Assembly: GCA_041483675.1 (NCBI GenBank) | Contig: JBGPGE010000003.1 | Coordinates: forward strand, 1-64,000 | Origin: 2-12-FULL-60-19 sp041483675 | GTDB lineage: Bacteria; Desulfobacterota; Binatia; UBA9968 | Direction of reading: 5' to 3' | Length of the DNA stretch: 64,000 nucleotides | Shown here: piece after piece, positions 40,741 through 49,584 of the stretch | How positions within the stretch are numbered: position 1 is the first letter of the stretch | How the letters are laid out: each line of letters opens with the position of its first letter | Translations under genes and position numbers: made by a program | Notes under the pieces: generated by a model | What the model saw: the letters and a program-made list of their open reading frames with translations, nothing else | Told to the model about the DNA's origin: nothing | The model's database searches: none

Positions 40741-41646
40741 ATGATCAGCGAATTGAAGTGGCGCTATCTCGACAATCTCGGTCCGCTGCTGGCTCATCGG
40801 CGGGAGCGGCAGCCACTGGCCGGCGAGGCGGCGCGTGTAGTCGCCGAGTTGAATCGGAACGGCATCGCGATGACGTCGGTGGCCGCCCTGCTGCGCGATG
40901 GGTCGTTTTTTTCCTCGCTTGAGACCGCCGTCGCCGAGTTGGAGCGGCTGGCGGCGGACGAGATCGCGGCGGCGAGACAGGCCGCCAATCGCGCCGACGG
41001 CTGGAAAACCTATCTTATTGAGTTTCTCGGAAAACATCCCGTGCTCGAGCCGCAGAGCGTTTGCGCCCGTTTTGCGTTGCAGCCGGAGATCCTCAACATC
41101 GCCAATGCGTACTTCGGGATGCGCACCCGGCTCAGGACCTATAATGTCTGGCGCAACTTCGCCACGAAAATAGCGCCGCGCAACTCCCAACTCTGGCACC
41201 GCGATCCCGAGGATCGTTACGTGCTGAAACTGTTTGTGTATCTCGACGATGTGGATCGGGGCTGCGGCCCCATCGCCTACGCGGCGGGCAGCCATCCCAA
41301 GCGGGGATTGAAGCGGGCGCCGGCTTTCACGAAGACGGCTGAGGACAAGGCGAGGCGCAGCGACGACGGCCAGATGGCCGAGGTGGCGCCGCGGGACCGC
41401 TGGATCGACGGGATCGGTCCTAAAGGGACGATGGTCTTTGCGGATACGCGGGGATATCACAAGGGCGGGCAGGCGACGGAGCGCGAGCGGCTCCTGTATA
41501 TGTGCATGTTTACCTCCAGAGCCTCGAGATATCCGGAAGGCTTTACGCGTCCTGCGGGGTTTGCCGCCCCGGAGGGAATCGACCGAGAACAGATGTTCGC
41601 CCTAAGCGCCGAGGACAGGGAGCAACGTGGTTTGGAAAGGCGTTAA
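40741..41646 (+). CDS. Phytanoyl-CoA dioxygenase-family Fe(II)/2-oxoglutarate oxygenase
   Basis: A 301-residue jelly-roll oxygenase. The iron triad is His153 and Asp155 in WHRDPEDRYVLKLFVYLDDV and His240 in ADTRGYHKGGQAT; Arg248 or Arg250 probably binds 2-oxoglutarate. GCGPIAYAAGSHPKRG is the conserved 'GPi.yipGSH' strand. Members hydroxylate lipids, antibiotics or sugars. KdoO, which hydroxylates Kdo in LPS, is from another branch but shows that such oxygenases can act here. ATG 40741 is chosen over earlier frames that only overlap the sulfotransferase gene. Confidence 0.82.
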   Translation: MISELKWRYLDNLGPLLAHRRERQPLAGEAARVVAELNRNGIAMTSVAALLRDGSFFSSLETAVAELERLAADEIAAARQAANRADGWKTYLIEFLGKHPVLEPQSVCARFALQPEILNIANAYFGMRTRLRTYNVWRNFATKIAPRNSQLWHRDPEDRYVLKLFVYLDDVDRGCGPIAYAAGSHPKRGLKRAPAFTKTAEDKARRSDDGQMAEVAPRDRWIDGIGPKGTMVFADTRGYHKGGQATERERLLYMCMFTSRASRYPEGFTRPAGFAAPEGIDREQMFALSAEDREQRGLERR

Positions 41647-41663
41647 CCGCCATCGGCTTCTTC

Positions 41664-42848
41664 GTGAGACCTCTAAACATTCTGATCGCCAACAGCTGGC
41701 GCTACAACATCGGCGGGGTCGAGTTGTGGGCGGACCGATTGGCCGGTGGTTTGAGAGCGCGCGGTCACAACGTCGCTTTCGTCGTGCGCCGGGACTCCAA
41801 GCTCTATCCGAAGTTCATCGCCGACGGGGCCGAGGTTCATGCGTTTCCCATGCGCGGCGACATGGATCCGCGCACGGTGATTCCGTTAGCCCGGCTCATT
41901 CGGCGAAGGCGCGTGGACGTCATTCTCACCCTGAGAGAACGGGACTTTCGGTTGGCCGGGCTGGCGGCCAAGCTCGCCTGTCGAGGCCGTGTCGTTGCCC
42001 GGATGCGGGCGGTCTCGGGTCACGACCAGAGTCAACACAGGCGCGATTTACAGTTTTATCGGCAGCGGTGGAGGTACAATTATTTCGCCGCGAAAGTAAT
42101 TACGAATTCCACAAGAGGGAAGCGGGATTTAGTCGAGGGCGGGTGGCTTACGGCGGATCGGGTGGAGGTGCTGCGCAACGGCGTCGACCTAAACGCTTTC
42201 AATCCGAAAAAAATCCTCGGCGGGCCGCTTAGAAAAGAGTACGGCATCCCCGCCGATGCGCCGGTCGTGTCTCTTATCGCCCGGTTAAGCGAAGGAAAAG
42301 GGCAGCTTCTGTTGGCCGAAGCTGCGTGTCGACTGCGGGAGCGCCACCCAAACGCGTTTTATTTATTGGTCGGAGGGCCGACGCGGCAAAAGTTTCTTCA
42401 GACGCTAAGCGAGTTTATCCAGGAGACCGGCCTGCGGGAACGTTTGATTCTCACCGGTTTTCGGACCGACGTAGCGCGCATTCTCGCCGACACCGACGTG
42501 TTGGTGCTTCCCTCCGTCGCCGAGGGGCTGCCCAACGTGGTTCTGGAAGCGATGGCCATGCGCCGTCCGGTAATTGCCACGAATGTTGGCGGCACGGAAG
42601 AGGTTGTTGAGGATGGGGTGAACGGTTTTTTGCTCCCCGTTCCCGTGTCGGTCCCGCTGCTCTGCGAGAAACTTGATTTTCTCCTGGCGCATCCCGCGGA
42701 GCGGGAGCGAATGGGGAGAATGGGACGGGCCACGGTAGAGCGCGAGTTCGATCTTCGACGGAGCGTGGAGCGCTACGAAGAACTTTTCTATCGTGTCTTA
42801 GGCGAGCCTTGCGCGGGAGCGCGCCCGCCGGGCCTTTCCGATCGTTAA
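41664..42848 (+). CDS. Family 4 glycosyltransferase
   Basis: A 394-residue GT-B enzyme: ILIANSWRYNIGGVELWADR at the start, VEVLRNGVDLNAFNPKK, VVSLIARLSEGKGQLLL, FYLLVGGPTRQKF and VLVLPSVAEGLPNVVLEAMA, the last carrying the retaining-GT Glu. It begins with GTG 41664, 17 bases after the dioxygenase gene. It comes just before the sugar-activation genes and may use one of their products, but the donor is not evident. Confidence 0.85.
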   Translation: MRPLNILIANSWRYNIGGVELWADRLAGGLRARGHNVAFVVRRDSKLYPKFIADGAEVHAFPMRGDMDPRTVIPLARLIRRRRVDVILTLRERDFRLAGLAAKLACRGRVVARMRAVSGHDQSQHRRDLQFYRQRWRYNYFAAKVITNSTRGKRDLVEGGWLTADRVEVLRNGVDLNAFNPKKILGGPLRKEYGIPADAPVVSLIARLSEGKGQLLLAEAACRLRERHPNAFYLLVGGPTRQKFLQTLSEFIQETGLRERLILTGFRTDVARILADTDVLVLPSVAEGLPNVVLEAMAMRRPVIATNVGGTEEVVEDGVNGFLLPVPVSVPLLCEKLDFLLAHPAERERMGRMGRATVEREFDLRRSVERYEELFYRVLGEPCAGARPPGLSDR

Positions 42849-42865
42849 CTCGGAGGAGAAGATCC

Positions 42866-43603
42866 ATGGAGATTCTCGCCGTCATTCCCGCGCGAGGCGG
42901 TTCGAAGTCGGTGCCGCGGAAAAATATCCGGCCGCTTGCGGGCAGACCGCTGATCGCCTGGATCATCGGCGAAGCGAAAACATCCAAGCACATCACCCGC
43001 GCGATCGTGTCGACGGACGACCCGGAGATCGCCGCCGTGGCCAAAGCGCACGGCGCGGAAGTCCCGTTCATGCGGCCGGCGGAGCTGGCAGGGGATCTCT
43101 CGACCGACGTGGAGTTCCTGCTGCACGCGCTGGACCGGCTGAAGCGCGAAGAAAATTACGAGCCGGAGATCGTTCTCCGCCTCCCGCCGACCGCGCCTCT
43201 TTGCACGGCGGCGCGGATCGACGAGGGAATTCAGAAGCTTCTCGACACGCCGGAGGCCGACGCGGTTCGGCCGGTCGTCGAAGCCTCCAAGCATCCCTAC
43301 AAAATGTGGAAGATCTCGGCCGATGGACGCTGGCTCGAGCCTTTCCTGGCGTCGGCGATCACCGGGTTCGCCGCGCCGCACGATCTGCCGCGGCAGCTCT
43401 TCCCGAAAGTCTACACGCAGACGGGGGCGATGGACGTGATCCGGCTCCGCACGCTGCGCGACTTGAAATCGACTTCGGGGAAAAAGCTCGCCTATTTTTT
43501 TATGGAGCCTGAGGAAGCGATCAACATCGACCATGAGATGGATTTCGCGATGGCCGAATTCTTCATGCAGCGCCGTCTGCGGTCGCAGGCCGGCGGGAAA
43601 TAG
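42866..43603 (+). CDS. CMP-sugar synthetase (NeuA/PseF-like)
   Basis: A 245-residue cytidylyltransferase. ILAVIPARGGSKSVPRKNIRP is the CTP-binding start, followed by HITRAIVSTDDPEIAAVA, VLRLPPTAPLCTAARID and EAINIDHEMDFAMAE, the last with the metal-binding IDxxxDF. This is the acylneuraminate/pseudaminate/legionaminate synthetase family. GGAGGAG lies upstream of ATG 42866. Paired with the NeuB-like gene that follows, so it activates the nonulosonate-type acid. Kdo synthetase (KdsB) is a related alternative, but the start motif is that of NeuA. Confidence 0.88.
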   Translation: MEILAVIPARGGSKSVPRKNIRPLAGRPLIAWIIGEAKTSKHITRAIVSTDDPEIAAVAKAHGAEVPFMRPAELAGDLSTDVEFLLHALDRLKREENYEPEIVLRLPPTAPLCTAARIDEGIQKLLDTPEADAVRPVVEASKHPYKMWKISADGRWLEPFLASAITGFAAPHDLPRQLFPKVYTQTGAMDVIRLRTLRDLKSTSGKKLAYFFMEPEEAINIDHEMDFAMAEFFMQRRLRSQAGGK

Positions 43604-43694
43604 CCGTCCGGCATGGGCGCAAACCTTGCTACGGGGGCCGTTTAGGGTTAAAATCAACCAATTTTCGTCCGACAAAAGCAGCGGAGGTGCCAAG

Positions 43695-45254
43695 TTGCCG
43701 GAGGGCAAGGAATTCGATTTTAACGGCCTTTTTATCTTCGAGGTCGCGAACAATCACCAGGGAAGCGTGGCGCACGGTCACCGGATCGTCCGGGAGATCG
43801 GGCGCGTGGCGAAGGCCGCGGGGGTGCGCGGGGCCGTCAAGCTCCAACTACGCGATCTCGACACCTTTATCCATCCGGGCTACCGGGAGAGCCGCGAGAA
43901 CAAGCATATCCAGCGGTTCTTGTCGACGCGGCTTACGGAAGCTCAGTTCGGCGATCTGGTCGGCGAGATCAGGAACGAAGGGTTGATCCCGCTCTGCACG
44001 CCGTTCGATGAGCCGTCCGTGGATGTCATGATGCGGATGGGGCTCGATTTGATCAAGGTCGGCAGCTGCTCCGCGCAGGATTGGCCGCTGCTCGAGCGCG
44101 TGGCCGACGCGGGCAAACCGGTGATCTGCTCCACCGGCGGGCTGAGTGTCAAAGAGATCGACAACATCGTGAGCTTCTTCCAGCATCGCGGTATTCACTT
44201 CGCGTTGATGCATTGCGTGGCGATCTATCCTTCGCCCAACAGCAAGCTCTGCCTGTCGCAGATTCAAGTGCTGAAAAACCGCTATCCAGGCGTTCCGATC
44301 GGCTTTTCGACGCACGAAGAGCCGTCGAATCTGACCGCGGTCGGCGTCGCCTATGCGATGGGCGCGCGGCTCTTTGAGAAACACGTGGGCGTTCCCGACG
44401 CCGATGTCCAGCTAAACGCCTATTCCGCGACGCCGGAGCAGGTCGCGGCCTGGCTGGCCGCTTACGGCGAGGCCGTAGCGGCCTGCGGCGGGAACGGCGA
44501 GCGGCCGATCGAGGAGGCGGAGATCAAGGATCTGCGCTCTCTTACCCGCGGCGCCTACGCGAAGCGGCCGCTGAAAGCGGGCGTGGCGATGAAGCGCGGC
44601 GACGTGTTTTTCGCGATGCCGCTGTTGGAAGGCCAGCTCACGAGCGGCCATTGGAATGAGGGACTGGTTGCCGATCGCGACTACGCGACGGGAGAGGCGC
44701 TCGCCGCCGCTTTGCGCTCCGGCCGCCCGGCCCGAAAAGAGCTGATCTATTCCAGCATCCACCAGCTCCGGGGGATGCTGAACGCGGCCCGTATTCCGCT
44801 CGGACACGATTTTTCGGTCGAGCTCTCTCATCACTACGGCCTGGAGCGGTTTCACGAGATCGGCTGCACGCTGATCGAGTGCATCAATCGCGACTACGCC
44901 AAGAAGCTGGTCGTCCAGACGCCGGGGCAGTGGAATCCGGTGCATTACCACAAAAAAAAGGACGAAACGTTTCAGGTGCTTCAGGGGGTGTTGGAGGTCG
45001 AGCTGGAGGGCAGAAAAAAAGTCCTCGAGCCGGGCGACGCGCTGTGGATTCCGCCCGGAGTCTGGCATGGGTTCGGCACCAAAACCGGCGTGATCTTCGA
45101 GGAGATTTCCACCCGCAGCTACAACGACGATTCGTTTTACGTCGATCGGGAGATCGCCGCGATGCCCCGGGAAGAGCGCAAGACATGGCTGCACAATTGG
45201 GGGCGGCACCAGTTTGATCCCCTGAGCGAGGAAGAAACGGAAGAGCGGAAGTAG
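43695..45254 (+). CDS. NeuB-like nonulosonate synthase fused to a cupin
   Basis: A 519-residue protein in three parts. Residues 1-275 are a NeuB TIM barrel (FIFEVANNHQGSVAHG, VKLQLRDL, CTPFDEPSVD, VICSTGGLSVKEID), which condenses PEP with an amino sugar. Residues 280-350 resemble the SAF (antifreeze-like) domain (AYAKRPLKAGVAMKRGDVFF). Residues 380-490 are a cupin: HYHKKKDETFQVLQG with His417, His419 and Glu424, and PPGVWHGF with His458. TTG 43695 is the start because GGAGG (43683-43687) sits seven bases ahead and no ATG or GTG is near. The cupin may isomerise or epimerise the sugar substrate, or regulate the enzyme. Confidence 0.85.
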   Translation: MPEGKEFDFNGLFIFEVANNHQGSVAHGHRIVREIGRVAKAAGVRGAVKLQLRDLDTFIHPGYRESRENKHIQRFLSTRLTEAQFGDLVGEIRNEGLIPLCTPFDEPSVDVMMRMGLDLIKVGSCSAQDWPLLERVADAGKPVICSTGGLSVKEIDNIVSFFQHRGIHFALMHCVAIYPSPNSKLCLSQIQVLKNRYPGVPIGFSTHEEPSNLTAVGVAYAMGARLFEKHVGVPDADVQLNAYSATPEQVAAWLAAYGEAVAACGGNGERPIEEAEIKDLRSLTRGAYAKRPLKAGVAMKRGDVFFAMPLLEGQLTSGHWNEGLVADRDYATGEALAAALRSGRPARKELIYSSIHQLRGMLNAARIPLGHDFSVELSHHYGLERFHEIGCTLIECINRDYAKKLVVQTPGQWNPVHYHKKKDETFQVLQGVLEVELEGRKKVLEPGDALWIPPGVWHGFGTKTGVIFEEISTRSYNDDSFYVDREIAAMPREERKTWLHNWGRHQFDPLSEEETEERK

Positions 45255-45277
45255 CTCCTCTCCGAAAATCCGCCTCC

Positions 45278-45928
45278 ATGATCAAAGCGGTTGTCCTCGA
45301 TTTCGACGGAGTGATCGTCGACTCCAACAAGCTCAAGCGTGAGAGCTTCTTCGCCCTATTTCCCCGGGACGAGGAAACCGCCGCCGTCGTCGGCGCGATC
45401 GTGTCGCAGAAGTGGCGGCGGTCGCGCTTTGAAATCCTGCGCGCGGCGATCGAGCGATTGAACCTGGCGGGCGAGGTAGAGATCGAGAGCCTGGTTCAGG
45501 CCTACGCTCGCCGTTACAACGAGAAGGTCCAGCGCGGCATCGCCGAGATGGGGCTGATCCCGGGCGTCGGCGAACGGCTGGCGGCGCTGTCGCAAAGGTA
45601 TCTCCTCTATGTCAATTCCGGGACCTACGAGCCGGCGCTGCGCGAGAGCGTCGAGCGGTTGAATATCTTGCAGCGGTTCCTGGCCGCGTACGGCGGTCCC
45701 GCGGGAAAAGTTGAAAATCTGCAAAAGATATTGGCTCATCGGTCGATCCGGGCGGAGGAGTCGGTCTTCGTCGGCGACGGGGCGGAGGACCGCGACGCGG
45801 CCCGCGAATGCGGCTGTCGGTTCGTCGGCGTAGCGAATGAATTCAACGGCTGGGGCGAGGAGGAGTTCCCGGTAGTCGGCGGCCTCGGCGCGGCTATCCC
45901 TATCATCGACGGCTTTAATTCAATGTGA
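45278..45928 (+). CDS. HAD-superfamily phosphatase
   Basis: A 216-residue HAD hydrolase. Motif I is VVLDFDGVIVDS (Asp8 and Asp10), motif II is LLYVNSGTYEP, and motif III/IV is ESVFVGDGAEDRDAARECG. In this place it may remove the phosphate from a nonulosonate 9-phosphate made by the synthase upstream. The last residues (FNSM and the stop) fall inside a 126-bp repeat beginning at 45918, so insertion of that element seems to have replaced the original end of the gene. Confidence 0.82.
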   Translation: MIKAVVLDFDGVIVDSNKLKRESFFALFPRDEETAAVVGAIVSQKWRRSRFEILRAAIERLNLAGEVEIESLVQAYARRYNEKVQRGIAEMGLIPGVGERLAALSQRYLLYVNSGTYEPALRESVERLNILQRFLAAYGGPAGKVENLQKILAHRSIRAEESVFVGDGAEDRDAARECGCRFVGVANEFNGWGEEEFPVVGGLGAAIPIIDGFNSM

Positions 45929-46043
45929 ACCCCGCCTCTTGAGGCGGGCACAAAGCCGATGGGGTTTCCAATGGGGAGAAGTGGCAGCTCTCCCCTTTGG
46001 TCGAACGCGGGGATTCAAGCCCCGTGTTCGATATAACTTGATT
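45918..46043. repeat. 126-bp three-hairpin repeat, copy 2 (inverted relative to copy 1)
   Basis: Reverse complement of 15439-15564, same 126-base length, six mismatches. The three hairpins are all retained, though one stem has a mismatch and another becomes G-U on the plus strand. Its first eleven bases encode the end and stop of the HAD gene. Its end lies 12 bases before the start of the next gene, so the element occupies the whole gap. Confidence 0.85.
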
Positions 46044-46055
46044 TGCAGAATCCTG

Positions 46056-47147
46056 GTGAAAACGATCAAAGTCAAAATAATCGGCGCAGGCTCGATCGGT
46101 AATCATCTCGCCCACGCTTGCCGGCGGATGGATTGGGAGGTCGTGGTGGTGGACCGCGACCGCGCCGCGCTCGACCGGATGCGAAACGATCTCTACCCGG
46201 GCCGCTATGGCGGCTGGGACGAGCGCATCGAGCTTTGCGCCTCGGCGGACGAGCCGCGCGGCGGGTTCGATATCATTTGTATCGGCACTCCGCCCGACGC
46301 GCGCATGGGCTTGGCGGTCAAGGCGTTGGAAGAAATGCCGCGGATCTTACAGCTGGAAAAACCGCTCTGCTGCCCGACGTTGGAGGGGCTGGATCTCTTT
46401 TTGTCGCGCTACCGCGCGCAGCGGGAGACGATTGGGGTGGTCGGTTACGATCACGCGGTCTCGCAGGCGGTCTCCGCCGTGCTTGAGCGGCTGGATTCCG
46501 GTTGGGCCGGCGAAATGGCGACGGTTGATGTTGAATTCCGCGAGCATTGGAACGGCATTTTCAAAGCGCATCCGTGGCTTGCCGGTCCGCAGGATTCCTA
46601 TCTCGGATTTTGGTCGCGCGGCGGCGGCGCCGGCGGCGAGCACTCTCATGCGCTCCATCTCTGGCAGCTTCTCGCCCGGCGCGGCGGGCTGGGGAGTTGG
46701 CGCCAGGTCAGCGCCGTCATGGCGATGGAGCAGGCGGGAGGCGCGGATTACGATTCGTTATGCGCATTTTCATTTGTGACCGACCGGGGAAGGGTGGGAC
46801 GGGTGGTCCAGGACGTCGTGACCTCGCCGCCGCGCAAATGGGCGCGGCTTCAGGGGTCGGAGGGCTTTATCGAGTGGATTTGCAACGGCGACGCCAAAGG
46901 GGATATGGTTCGCTATGGACGCGCAGGCAAGGATCCGGTCGAAGAGGTCTACCCGAAGACGCGGCCCGATGATTTTTATCGCGAGATGCAGCACCTGCGG
47001 GAGCTGCTCGAAAACCGGATTTCGCCGGAGCAGTCGCCGATCTCGCTGGAGAGCGGGGTGGCGGTGATGCGGGTCCTGGCGACGGCGCACCGGCATCGCA
47101 ACGGGACGGCGGAAATCCCATCGGCTCCGAACACTTTTCCCCGATAG
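46056..47147 (+). CDS. Gfo/Idh/MocA-like oxidoreductase
   Basis: A 363-residue protein. KVKIIGAGSIGNHLAHACRR is the Rossmann start; FDIICIGTPPDARMGLA and LQLEKPLCCPTLEGLD carry the 'EKP' type hinge. The C-terminal half has HSHALHLWQLLARR where the family has its catalytic HD/His region. GTG 46056 is the start, 12 bases after the 126-bp repeat. It follows the NeuB, CMP-sugar and HAD genes and likely acts on a sugar nucleotide in the same pathway; the exact substrate is not known. Confidence 0.72.
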   Translation: MKTIKVKIIGAGSIGNHLAHACRRMDWEVVVVDRDRAALDRMRNDLYPGRYGGWDERIELCASADEPRGGFDIICIGTPPDARMGLAVKALEEMPRILQLEKPLCCPTLEGLDLFLSRYRAQRETIGVVGYDHAVSQAVSAVLERLDSGWAGEMATVDVEFREHWNGIFKAHPWLAGPQDSYLGFWSRGGGAGGEHSHALHLWQLLARRGGLGSWRQVSAVMAMEQAGGADYDSLCAFSFVTDRGRVGRVVQDVVTSPPRKWARLQGSEGFIEWICNGDAKGDMVRYGRAGKDPVEEVYPKTRPDDFYREMQHLRELLENRISPEQSPISLESGVAVMRVLATAHRHRNGTAEIPSAPNTFPR

Positions 47148-47201
47148 ACGTTTCGATTCGTAGTTCGATTCGTGGTTTAAGGATAACGAAGGGCTCAAGA
47201 G

Positions 47202-48659
47202 ATGACGTTGTTTATCTACCTTCGGTTGGGCAATTCCCACCGTAACATCCTGCGTTCGGAGCTTTTTCCAACGCTCAGGTCCAATCGCAACTTGCGACTG
47301 GTCATTATCTCTCCGCTGGGCGATGAAGGCTATCTCAAGAGCGAGTTTCAAAGCGAGAACGTGTTCGTCGAGCGGCTGCCGAAAACCCGTCCCGACGGGC
47401 TGGAGCGCCAGCTCAAGAAGCTGAAAAACTATATCTGGTTGTCGCACAACCCGCCGGAGACGTTTCGCATCCGCCGGGAAAGGACGCGGCGGGAGGGGCT
47501 CTCCGGACGTCTACGGGTCGTTTGGGAAGAGAGCGTCGCGGCATTCATGAACGGCTTGGGGATTACCGAGAAAACCGTCGACGGATGGGAACTCGCGCTG
47601 TTTCGCCGCCGCAAGATCGCGCGCCTGTTCGACCGTTATCGGCCCGATGCGGTGTTGTTTACCAAGCTCCATTCCACCAATATCCACGTGGTGAAGGAGG
47701 CCAAGAAACGCGACATCGAAGCCGTCTGTTTCGTGGAGGGGTGGGACAATCCGACGAGCAAGGGGCCGTTTTCGGTCGAGCCGGACCATGTCCTCGTCTG
47801 GAACGAGTGCATGAAGCGGGAAATCGTCGAGCACCACCGCTTTCCGGCGGAGAAAATCGACGTCGTGGGGGTGCCGCAGTTCGATTTTTATTATGACCGC
47901 TCGAAGTTTTGCGGCCGGGAAGAGTTTTTTCGTAAACACGGATTCGATCCGACCCGGAAGCTGATCGCCTACTGCGTCGCGGGCGGCACGATCGCGCGGA
48001 GCGAGCCGCTGATCATCGACATGCTCTATCGGGCGATGATGGAGGGGCGGGTGAAATCGCCGGCGCAGCTTCTGGTCAGGCTCCATCCCACGACCCACGG
48101 AGACTATCTGAAAGAATTCGACCGGTTCAAGGGGCTGCCGCACTTGATCCTGCAGCCCGCGGGGCGGGTGGCGAAGATTCAGGACGGCTGGGATCCCTCC
48201 CAGCAGGACATGATGCGCTTGGCGGAAACCATGATCCATTCGAACGTCGTGATCAACGTCGCTTCGACGATTTCGCTCGACGCGATCGCTTTCGACACCC
48301 CGGTGGTCGGTATCGCGTTCGAAGGGGACGGGCCGCACGATTATCTGGATTCTTACCGCCGTTACTACGACTATACGCACTTCAACCCGGTGTTGCGCAA
48401 CGGCGGGCTTCGGCTCGCCGGCAGCCTGGCGGAATTGATCGACCACGTGAATCGGTATCTCGACGATCCGTCGCTGGATGCGGAGGGGAGGGCGCGGGTG
48501 AGGAAAGAACAGATGTACGCGCTGGACGGGAAGTCGGCAAGGCGAGCGGGCGAAGCGATTCTCAAGGCGCTCGGGCTCAGACCGGGCGTCGCCGAGGCTC
48601 AGCTTCGGGGGGATTTGGCGATTGCGCCAGCGAAACTTGAGTCCCCTTCGGAGGCGTAA
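47202..48659 (+). CDS. GT-B-fold or glycerophosphotransferase-like protein
   Basis: A 485-residue protein I cannot assign with certainty. The C-terminal half has the look of CDP-glycerol glycerophosphotransferase and capsule-type GT-B proteins: LLVRLHPTTHGDYLKEF ('RlHP' strand), then AETMIHSNVVINVASTISLDAI and TPVVGIAF, which fit the nucleotide-binding loop 'vitd.SS...Da'. The N-terminal half, with DAVLFTKLHSTNIHVVKEA and VEGWDNPTSKGPF, carries the acceptor domain. No transmembrane helix is seen. It could transfer a polyol phosphate or a sugar to the glycan. Confidence 0.6.
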   Translation: MTLFIYLRLGNSHRNILRSELFPTLRSNRNLRLVIISPLGDEGYLKSEFQSENVFVERLPKTRPDGLERQLKKLKNYIWLSHNPPETFRIRRERTRREGLSGRLRVVWEESVAAFMNGLGITEKTVDGWELALFRRRKIARLFDRYRPDAVLFTKLHSTNIHVVKEAKKRDIEAVCFVEGWDNPTSKGPFSVEPDHVLVWNECMKREIVEHHRFPAEKIDVVGVPQFDFYYDRSKFCGREEFFRKHGFDPTRKLIAYCVAGGTIARSEPLIIDMLYRAMMEGRVKSPAQLLVRLHPTTHGDYLKEFDRFKGLPHLILQPAGRVAKIQDGWDPSQQDMMRLAETMIHSNVVINVASTISLDAIAFDTPVVGIAFEGDGPHDYLDSYRRYYDYTHFNPVLRNGGLRLAGSLAELIDHVNRYLDDPSLDAEGRARVRKEQMYALDGKSARRAGEAILKALGLRPGVAEAQLRGDLAIAPAKLESPSEA

Positions 48660-48666
48660 TATTTCT

Positions 48667-49584
48667 GTGAATGCGAGAGAATATTGTGTATCCGTGGCTA
48701 TCGCCACCAAAGGGCGCATCGAGGGGCTGGACCGGCTCTTGCGCACGCTTTCGGAGGACGAGGCCCGCGAGGAGATTCCTCATGAGATTTTAGTCGGCAA
48801 CAACGCGCCCGACGAGGCGGCCGCTCGCGCGGTCGAGGAGACGGTGCGAAAGTATTCGGGGCGGCCGAATTCCGCCCTGCGCTCGTCCCGCGAGCCGGTG
48901 CCGGGCAAATGCCTCACTTTGAATCGTCTCCTGCCGATCGCCAAAGGGGAGATCCTTGCCTACCTGGACGACGACGTTGAAGTCGCGCCGGGCTGGCTCA
49001 GGGCGACGCGCGATTTTTTCGTTCAGCATCCCTACGAGGTGATGCAGGGCCGTATTCTTTTTCCGCCGGCGATCAAGGACGATCCCGAGTTCCTGAAAGC
49101 CTGGAACCGCTATCGCACGATCATGTACGTGAATTTCGGGGACGAGGTGAAGCAAATCCGCGACCTCACGGGCGCCAATATGGCGGTCAGGCGGGAGGTT
49201 TTCGACAAGGTCGGCCTGTTCGACGAGCGCATCGGTCCGGGACAGTCCGGTACCTCGATGGATGTAGAATTCGGCCAGCGGGTCATGCGCATGGGACTCC
49301 GCATCGGCTACGCGCCGGCCTCGATCGTCTACCACGACATCGACTGGTCGCGGTTTACCGAGGAATATTTCCGTTCGCGTCACGAACAGCAGGGCCGGAG
49401 CCGTCTGATCTACAAGAACAGCTCGATGGCGGCGATTGTCGCAGATCTCACTCGTTCGCTGCTTTCGCTCGGGTGGTATTCCCTGTTTTACAACGAGCGT
49501 AAGCGATACCGATCTCTGGGAAGAACCTATCATTATCGAGCCATGCTGAAGGAAAAGATGGGACGCCTATGCGAGTCTGCCTGA
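48667..49584 (+). CDS. Family 2 glycosyltransferase
   Basis: A 305-residue GT-A enzyme. It begins VSVAIATKGRIEGLDRLLR, with GEILAYLDDDVEVAPGWL as its DxD and GANMAVRREVFDKVGLFDERI on the acceptor side. It differs from the short GT2 enzymes at 22-24 kb in carrying a 60-residue C-terminal extension (RSRLIYKNSSMAAIV onward). GTG 48667 has GGAGG 12 bases upstream. It overlaps the radical SAM gene by 16 bases. Confidence 0.85.
   Translation: MNAREYCVSVAIATKGRIEGLDRLLRTLSEDEAREEIPHEILVGNNAPDEAAARAVEETVRKYSGRPNSALRSSREPVPGKCLTLNRLLPIAKGEILAYLDDDVEVAPGWLRATRDFFVQHPYEVMQGRILFPPAIKDDPEFLKAWNRYRTIMYVNFGDEVKQIRDLTGANMAVRREVFDKVGLFDERIGPGQSGTSMDVEFGQRVMRMGLRIGYAPASIVYHDIDWSRFTEEYFRSRHEQQGRSRLIYKNSSMAAIVADLTRSLLSLGWYSLFYNERKRYRSLGRTYHYRAMLKEKMGRLCESA

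Noticed and set aside
42866..43603. CMP-Kdo synthetase KdsB
   Set aside because: The N-terminal PARGGSK motif and the NeuB-like partner fit NeuA/PseF-type enzymes better.
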